Positions 5,434-10,049 of a DNA stretch of 10,049 nucleotides are shown piece by piece. Source of the stretch: Actinobacteria bacterium RBG_16_64_13. GTDB taxonomy: Bacteria > Actinomycetota > Thermoleophilia > RBG-16-64-13. Below the pieces are notes generated by a model, which was given only the letters and a program-made list of their open reading frames with translations, was not told the origin of the DNA and searched no databases. The translations under genes were made by a program, and so were the position numbers. Position 1 is the first letter of the stretch. Each line of letters opens with the position of its first letter. Where the stretch lies: the NCBI GenBank assembly GCA_001768675.1, contig MELN01000021.1, positions 14,209 to 24,257 of the forward strand. The letters run 5' to 3'.

Positions 5434-7476
5434 ATGTGGCGCGCGTTGGGGAGACGCAAGAACGCGGCGGAGGATGATAGGACCGTGATAGGAAGAGTGT
5501 TCGACGATCGCTATGAGGTAGTCCGCAAGGTGGGCAGCGGCGGCATGGCCGACGTCTTTTTGGCGAACGACCGGCTCCTGGGCCGGCAAGTCGCCCTGAA
5601 GGTGCTTTTTGGGCGGTACGCGCACGACGAGCAGTTCGTCGAGCGGTTCCGCCGAGAGGCCAGCAGCGCCGCCAGCCTCAATCATCCCAACATCGTCCAG
5701 ATCTACGACCGAGGCGAAGCCGAGGACACCTACTACATCGCCATGGAGTATCTCGAGGGGCGCTCCCTGAAGGAGATCATCCTCAAGTACGCTCCTCTCA
5801 GCTCCGAGCTGGTGGTGTCCATCTCCACCCAGATCGTCGAGGCGCTCCGGTTCGCCCACCGCCGCGACGTCATCCATCGCGACATCAAGCCGCAGAACAT
5901 CATCGTCGACAACGAGGGCCGGGTGAAAGTCACCGATTTCGGAATCGCCCGGGCCGGCAGCGCGTCCACCATGACCGAAGCGGGGTCGATCCTGGGGACG
6001 GCTCACTACCTGTCGCCGGAGCAGGCCAAAGGCCAGCCGGTCGAAGCCGCCTCCGATCTCTACTCCCTCGGCGTTCTGATGTACGAGATGGCCACCGGAA
6101 AGTTGCCCTTTAACGGCGACAACCCGGTCAGCATAGCCATGCAGCACGTGCACGACCAGCCCGCTCCTCCCAGTAGCCTCGTCCAGGACATCCCTGAGAA
6201 CCTGGAAGCCGTCATCCTCCGCGCGCTGGGTAAGCAGCCCGTAGAGCGGTATCTCACGGCCCAGGCCCTGCTGGAGGATCTTGGTCGGGTGCAGGATGGA
6301 GAGGAGATCAGCATCCCTCCGGCCTATGTGGAAGAGACCACCCGGATCATGAGCCCGGCCTCGGTCGCCGCCGCGGCGGTAGCGGCTTCCGGCTCGCAGG
6401 CCACGCAGATACGAAGGCGGGCCATCGAGGGCCCAGAGTCCGTCACCGATTCCTACTATGCGGAGCCCCCGCGTCGGCAGAACATCTGGCCGTGGGTGCT
6501 TGTCATCGTACTGATCCTGGCTCTGGCAGGCGCCGCCTACGCGATCTTCTCCAACTGGGGGAGCGCCGGCGGCGAAAAGGCCTCCGTGCCGGGCGTGGTG
6601 AATCTGACCGAGTCGGCCGCCAAGAAGGCGATCGAGGACGCCGGATTCGAGTTCAAGCGAGAGGGAGAGCAGCCGTCGGCGACGGTCAAGGTAGGCAACG
6701 TGTCCCGTCAGCAACCGACCGAAGGCACGCTTCTCGCGAAAGGCGAAGCCGTGAGCGTCTATGTCTCCTCCGGCAAGGGTAAGGTGGAGGTGCCCAGCCT
6801 GGCCGGTATGGATCAAGCCAAAGCTTCCAACGAACTGGGCAAGCTGGGGCTGGAGGTAGACCCGCAGACCGAGGCCACGCAGGACAGGAATCAGGTGGGC
6901 AAAGTCTTGCGGCAGAACCCGGCGGCCGGTGAATCTGTGGACGCCGGCACCACCGTCACCATCACAGTGGGAATAGCAAGCAATACCGTGGCCGTGCCCA
7001 GGCTCATAGGCATGAACCAGGACGCCGCCGAGGCGCTGCTCAGCAGCATGGGCCTGGTGACGAAACGCGAGATGGTTGCGTCGACGCTGACCGGCGGCAC
7101 GGTCGTCGACCAAAACCCCAAAGAGAAGGCCGAAGTGGAACCCGGTGCGACGGTCACCATCTTCGTGAGCAACGCTCCAGAGCCCACGAAGGTGAAAGTG
7201 CCTGCAGTCGGTGGCCTCCATCTTACCCTTCAGCAGGCCACTGCCAAGCTGGCTACGTACCAGTTGCGCCCCAGGGTGACCTACTACGAGACCGCCGACT
7301 ACCCGCCGGGCGAGGTGATTCAGCAGGACCCCGTCGCCGGTGCCGAGGTGGATAGAGGCAGTTTCGTGGAACTGCTCGTCGCTGCGGAGCCCACGACCAC
7401 GACCACGACCGAGCCACCCACGACCACGACAAGTGAGCCGACCTTGACGACCACGACGCCTTCGACTGTCTTCTAG
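5434..7476 (+). CDS. pknB: PknB, transmembrane Ser/Thr kinase with four PASTA domains
   Basis: Receptor kinase sensing muropeptides or lipid II and controlling cell-wall growth. 680 residues from ATG 5434. The Hanks-type kinase domain (about 20-285) has P-loop GSGGMADV 34-41, K56, alpha-C E75, HRD 148-150 with K152 and N155, and DFG 168-170. The activation loop runs to GTAHYLSPEQ. A cytoplasmic juxtamembrane stretch (290-350) and one helix (about 351-372) follow. Four external PASTA repeats lie at about 383-446, 450-514, 517-580 and 586-651; the fourth is the most divergent. A Thr/Pro-rich tail (653-680) ends the protein. The start is uncertain: GTG 5485 has a better Shine-Dalgarno site (GGAGGA, 5469-5474) and would begin at the VIGRVFDDRYE that usually opens these kinases, while ATG 5434 adds 17 basic/polar residues. 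No pknA precedes it. The stop lies 1 bp before glyQS. Confidence 0.95.
   Translation: MWRALGRRKNAAEDDRTVIGRVFDDRYEVVRKVGSGGMADVFLANDRLLGRQVALKVLFGRYAHDEQFVERFRREASSAASLNHPNIVQIYDRGEAEDTYYIAMEYLEGRSLKEIILKYAPLSSELVVSISTQIVEALRFAHRRDVIHRDIKPQNIIVDNEGRVKVTDFGIARAGSASTMTEAGSILGTAHYLSPEQAKGQPVEAASDLYSLGVLMYEMATGKLPFNGDNPVSIAMQHVHDQPAPPSSLVQDIPENLEAVILRALGKQPVERYLTAQALLEDLGRVQDGEEISIPPAYVEETTRIMSPASVAAAAVAASGSQATQIRRRAIEGPESVTDSYYAEPPRRQNIWPWVLVIVLILALAGAAYAIFSNWGSAGGEKASVPGVVNLTESAAKKAIEDAGFEFKREGEQPSATVKVGNVSRQQPTEGTLLAKGEAVSVYVSSGKGKVEVPSLAGMDQAKASNELGKLGLEVDPQTEATQDRNQVGKVLRQNPAAGESVDAGTTVTITVGIASNTVAVPRLIGMNQDAAEALLSSMGLVTKREMVASTLTGGTVVDQNPKEKAEVEPGATVTIFVSNAPEPTKVKVPAVGGLHLTLQQATAKLATYQLRPRVTYYETADYPPGEVIQQDPVAGAEVDRGSFVELLVAAEPTTTTTTEPPTTTTSEPTLTTTTPSTVF
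5469..5474 (+). promoter_or_regulatory. Possible Shine-Dalgarno site for an alternative pknB start
   Basis: GGAGGA lies 10 bases before an in-frame GTG at 5485. The upstream ATG at 5434 has only a GAGGT (5417-5421) 12 bases away. The site therefore argues for the shorter kinase, but a GGAGGA can arise by chance in Gly/Glu-rich coding sequence (here Ala-Ala-Glu-Asp codons). Confidence 0.4.
7391..7459 (+). repeat. ACC/ACG threonine-codon repeat in the 3' end of pknB
   Basis: Near-tandem CCACGA units, seen as three consecutive copies at 7391-7408 and further copies at 7419-7429 and 7450-7457. They encode runs of four to six threonines separated by Glu-Pro or Ser-Glu-Pro. The hexamer periodicity alternates two Thr codons (ACC, ACG), so length can change in steps of two residues without breaking the frame. 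It lies after the last PASTA domain and gives PknB a low-complexity external tail. Confidence 0.8.
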
Positions 7477-7477
7477 C

Positions 7478-10049
7478 GTGAGCGCCGGTAGACCCACGTT
7501 CCAGCAGGTGCTCCTGGGCCTGCAGGAGTTCTGGGCCAAACAGGGCTGCATCGTATGGCAGCCTCATCACACCGAGGTCGGCGCCGGCACGTTCAACCCG
7601 GCCACCTTTCTCAAAGTGCTCGGCCCCGATCCTTGGAAGGTGGCCTACGTGGAGCCTTCCATCCGCCCGACCGATGGCCGCTACGGGGAGAACCCCTACC
7701 GGCTAGGGCACTACTATCAGTATCAGGTGATCCTGAAGCCCTGCCCGGACAACGTCCAGGACCTCTATCTGGCCTCACTGGAGCACCTGGGCATCGAGCT
7801 TGCCAAACACGACGTCCGCTTCGTGGAAGACGACTGGGAGTCGCCCACTTTGGGCGCGTGGGGATTGGGCTGGGAAGTCTGGATAGACGGCATGGAATGC
7901 ACCCAGTTCACGTACTTCCAGCAGGTCGGCGGCATCGACCTCGACCCGCCCAGCGTGGAACTGACCTATGGCACCGAGCGGCTCACCATGTATCTCCAGG
8001 GGATCGACGACGTCTTCGATCTGGAATGGGTGCCCGGTGTCAAGTACGGTGACGTGTACAAGGCCAACGAGGCCCAATGGTCGGTGTACAACTTCGAGTT
8101 GGCCGACATCGCGCTCCTGCAGCGGTCCTTCGTTGATTACGAGCGCGAGTGCGAGCGCTGCCTGGAGCGCGGGCTGAGCCGGCCGGCCTACGACTTCGTG
8201 CTCAAGACCTCGCACATGTTCAACTTGCTGGACGCCCGGGGCGCTATCAGCGTCACCGAGCGAACCGGTTACATCGCCCGGGTGAGGAACCTGGCCCGTA
8301 AAGTGGCCGAAGCGTATGCCGCCGAGTCGGCCGGAAACGTGGCCGCCGGCGCGGTCCCGGAGGCCGCTGAGGCCGCCGCTGAGCCTTCGGCCGCCGTGAC
8401 AGCGGCGACGGTCGCTACAGGGCCCGACTGGATCTCGCCTGAGGACAGGGGCGCCCGCGACTTCCTGCTCGAGATCGGTGTGGAGGAAATGCCCGCTTCG
8501 GCATGCCGCGCCGCCATCGATCTACTGCGGGCCCGCGTGGCCGGACTGTTCGCGAACGAGGGCGTGGAGGTGGCGCCGGAGGACGTGGAGGTCAAGGTCT
8601 CGCCGCGGCGGATCGCTGTGCTGATGCGGGACGTCCCCGGCGAGCAAGTTCCCCGGGAGATCGCCCAACGCGGGCCCGCGTTCGAGGCGGCGTTCGATGC
8701 TGCCGGTAACCCGACCAGGGCCTGTGAAGGTTTCGCCCGGGCCAAAGGGATAACGGCCCAGGATTTGGAGATACGAGAGGAAGGCGGGCGCCGCTTCGTC
8801 TACTACGTTACCCGCAGCGAGAGCCGGCCCACGGCCGGATTGCTCCCCGACATCTGCCTCAAGATAGTGCGCGACATGTACTTCCCCAAGAACATGCGCT
8901 GGGGATACCGCGACGTGCGCTTTTCGCGACCGATCCGATGGCTGGTGGCTCTGTGGGGTGAGACGGTGGTCCCGTTCGGCATCGCCGGACTGACTTCGGC
9001 CAGACTCAGCCACGGGCATCGCTGGCTGGGCGGACCGGTGGAGATCGGGCGGCCGGCGGATTACGTCGAGGCGCTGCGTTCGGTGGGCGTGATCGTCGAC
9101 CATCGCGAGCGGGAGGGTCTGATCTGGGCAGAGCTGAAGCGCATGGCCGCCGATCAGGGCCTGGAAGTCATCGATCCGGGCGGCAAGAGGGAAGAGGTGC
9201 TCTTCTTGGTGGAGAGACCCACGGTGGCGCTGGGGCAGTTCGCGGCCGGCCATCTCAGCCTGCCCGCGGAGGTGCTGGAGACGGCCATGCAGTCGCATCA
9301 GCGGTACTTCCCGCTGGTCGACAAGAAGGGGGCCCTCTCCAACCGCTTCTTGTTCGTGAGCAACGGCGACCCCGCCTGGGTAGAGCAGATCACAGCCGGC
9401 AACCAGCGGGTGCTGCAAGGCAGGATAGAAGACGCGGAGTTCTCGTTCGCGAAGGACAAGGCGACCGGCCTGGAAGCCATGGCCGAGCAGCTGGGCAAGA
9501 TCGTCTTTCACGTCAAAGCCGGGAGCATGAAGGACAAGACGGAGCGGCTCGTGGCTCTCGCCGGGTATTTGGCGGAGACGAGCGGGGCCCCAGGCGAGGC
9601 CAAAGACTTTGCGCTCGAGGCGGCCCGGCTGGCCAAGGCCGACCAGGTGTCGATCATGGTGCGCGAGTTCGCCGACCTGGAAGGGGTCATGGGTGAGACG
9701 TATGCGCTCATGGAGGGGCATCATCCCGAGGTCGCCCAGGCCATCCGGGAGCAGTTCCTTCCCGACGCGGCGGGCGGCGCGGTGCCGCAGACGCTTGCCG
9801 GCGCTCTGCTCGCCACGGCCGAGAAGGTGGACAACATCACCGCCGCTTTCGCCTGCGGCGAGCCGCCCTCGGGCTCGAAAGACCCGTACGGGCTGCGGAG
9901 GGCCGCGGCCGGCATGGTGGCAATCGCCATGCATCACGGGCTGCGCTACGACGTGGAGAAGTTGCTCGACCGGGCCTACGACGAACTGGACCGGTTTCCC
10001 GGCCTGGTGGAACGGGCGACGGTGGTGGCCGAGGCTACGGCATTCATCC
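7478..10049 (+). CDS. glyQS: Fused alpha-beta glycyl-tRNA synthetase (GlyQ-GlyS), 3' partial
   Basis: Charges tRNA-Gly with glycine in the cytoplasm. One uninterrupted frame gives 857 residues before the window ends. Residues 1-282 are a complete alpha subunit: QGC-x3-QP near 22-29, VEPSIRPTDGRYGENP at 58-73 (class II motif 2 region), LGAWGLGWEVW at 125-135, ELTYGTERL at 161-169 (motif 3) and LLDARGAISVTERTGYIARV at 250-269. An Ala/Glu/Pro linker (about 283-326) leads into the beta subunit, which opens DFLLEIGVEEMPA (328-340) and shows NMRWG 472-476, SHQRYFP 606-612, DAEFSF 652-657 and SKDPYGLRRAA 800-810. By comparison with the usual ~690-aa beta subunit, about 200-250 C-terminal residues with the anticodon-binding region lie beyond the edge. 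GTG 7478 follows the pknB stop by one base and has no evident Shine-Dalgarno site; the family start near TFQQV supports it. The alpha half resembles Firmicutes-type GlyQ. Confidence 0.93.
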   Translation, partial: MSAGRPTFQQVLLGLQEFWAKQGCIVWQPHHTEVGAGTFNPATFLKVLGPDPWKVAYVEPSIRPTDGRYGENPYRLGHYYQYQVILKPCPDNVQDLYLASLEHLGIELAKHDVRFVEDDWESPTLGAWGLGWEVWIDGMECTQFTYFQQVGGIDLDPPSVELTYGTERLTMYLQGIDDVFDLEWVPGVKYGDVYKANEAQWSVYNFELADIALLQRSFVDYERECERCLERGLSRPAYDFVLKTSHMFNLLDARGAISVTERTGYIARVRNLARKVAEAYAAESAGNVAAGAVPEAAEAAAEPSAAVTAATVATGPDWISPEDRGARDFLLEIGVEEMPASACRAAIDLLRARVAGLFANEGVEVAPEDVEVKVSPRRIAVLMRDVPGEQVPREIAQRGPAFEAAFDAAGNPTRACEGFARAKGITAQDLEIREEGGRRFVYYVTRSESRPTAGLLPDICLKIVRDMYFPKNMRWGYRDVRFSRPIRWLVALWGETVVPFGIAGLTSARLSHGHRWLGGPVEIGRPADYVEALRSVGVIVDHREREGLIWAELKRMAADQGLEVIDPGGKREEVLFLVERPTVALGQFAAGHLSLPAEVLETAMQSHQRYFPLVDKKGALSNRFLFVSNGDPAWVEQITAGNQRVLQGRIEDAEFSFAKDKATGLEAMAEQLGKIVFHVKAGSMKDKTERLVALAGYLAETSGAPGEAKDFALEAARLAKADQVSIMVREFADLEGVMGETYALMEGHHPEVAQAIREQFLPDAAGGAVPQTLAGALLATAEKVDNITAAFACGEPPSGSKDPYGLRRAAAGMVAIAMHHGLRYDVEKLLDRAYDELDRFPGLVERATVVAEATAFI

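Noticed and set aside
5380..7551. Very long reverse-strand open frame (723 codons) opposite pknB
   Set aside because: It is the antisense shadow of a high-GC gene whose + strand product has complete kinase and PASTA motifs. Its own translation is His/Arg/Gly-rich with no recognisable domain.
7555..8052. Forward open frame of 165 codons starting at ATG 7555
   Set aside because: It overlaps the GlyQ coding sequence in another frame; the GlyQ frame carries all family motifs while this one has none.
8522..9937. Reverse-strand open frame of 471 codons opposite the glyS part
   Set aside because: It lies antisense to strongly conserved GlyS sequence and its composition is typical of a GC-driven shadow frame.

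Overview
The window looks like part of a high-GC Gram-positive chromosome, most likely from a deep-branching lineage of the phylum Actinomycetota. Two things point there. The gene order fhaA-fhaB-pstP-rodA-pbpA-pknB is the hallmark actinobacterial cell-wall/Ser-Thr-kinase cluster, seen for example at the start of the Mycobacterium tuberculosis chromosome. It is followed directly by a tetrameric-type (alpha/beta) glycyl-tRNA synthetase, whereas model actinomycetes such as mycobacteria and streptomycetes use the unrelated single-chain alpha2 enzyme. The lineage is therefore probably outside the classical Actinomycetes class (inference; not assignable to genus from this sequence).

Layout: all seven genes are on the + strand and very tightly packed. 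(1) fhaA, 5' end cut off by the window edge, up to 827. (2) fhaB, 851-1354. (3) pstP phosphatase, GTG start at 1354, to 2742. (4) rodA-type SEDS glycosyltransferase, 2739-4010. (5) pbpA class B penicillin-binding protein, 4011-5405. (6) pknB receptor kinase with four PASTA domains, 5434 (or 5485) to 7476. (7) a fused glyQ-glyS glycyl-tRNA synthetase from 7478 past the right edge. Junctions are 23 bp, 1-bp overlap (TAGTG), 4-bp overlap (GTGA), 0 bp (TAG|ATG), 28 bp and 1 bp. This fits one transcript with translational coupling; I saw no terminator or convincing internal promoter, and no intergenic stretch longer than 28 bp.

How the genes work together: PknB should sense peptidoglycan or lipid II fragments through its external PASTA repeats and phosphorylate threonines inside the cell. 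PstP removes those phosphates. FhaA and FhaB read phosphothreonine through FHA domains. RodA polymerises glycan strands and PbpA cross-links them. The usual second kinase, pknA, is absent from its expected place between pbpA and pknB.

The core is a known system, not a new one. The most unusual points are the single-polypeptide GlyQ-GlyS fusion coupled 1 bp behind pknB, the lone kinase, a Thr-rich extracellular tail on PknB encoded by an ACC/ACG repeat, and an activation loop that appears to lack the second regulatory threonine.
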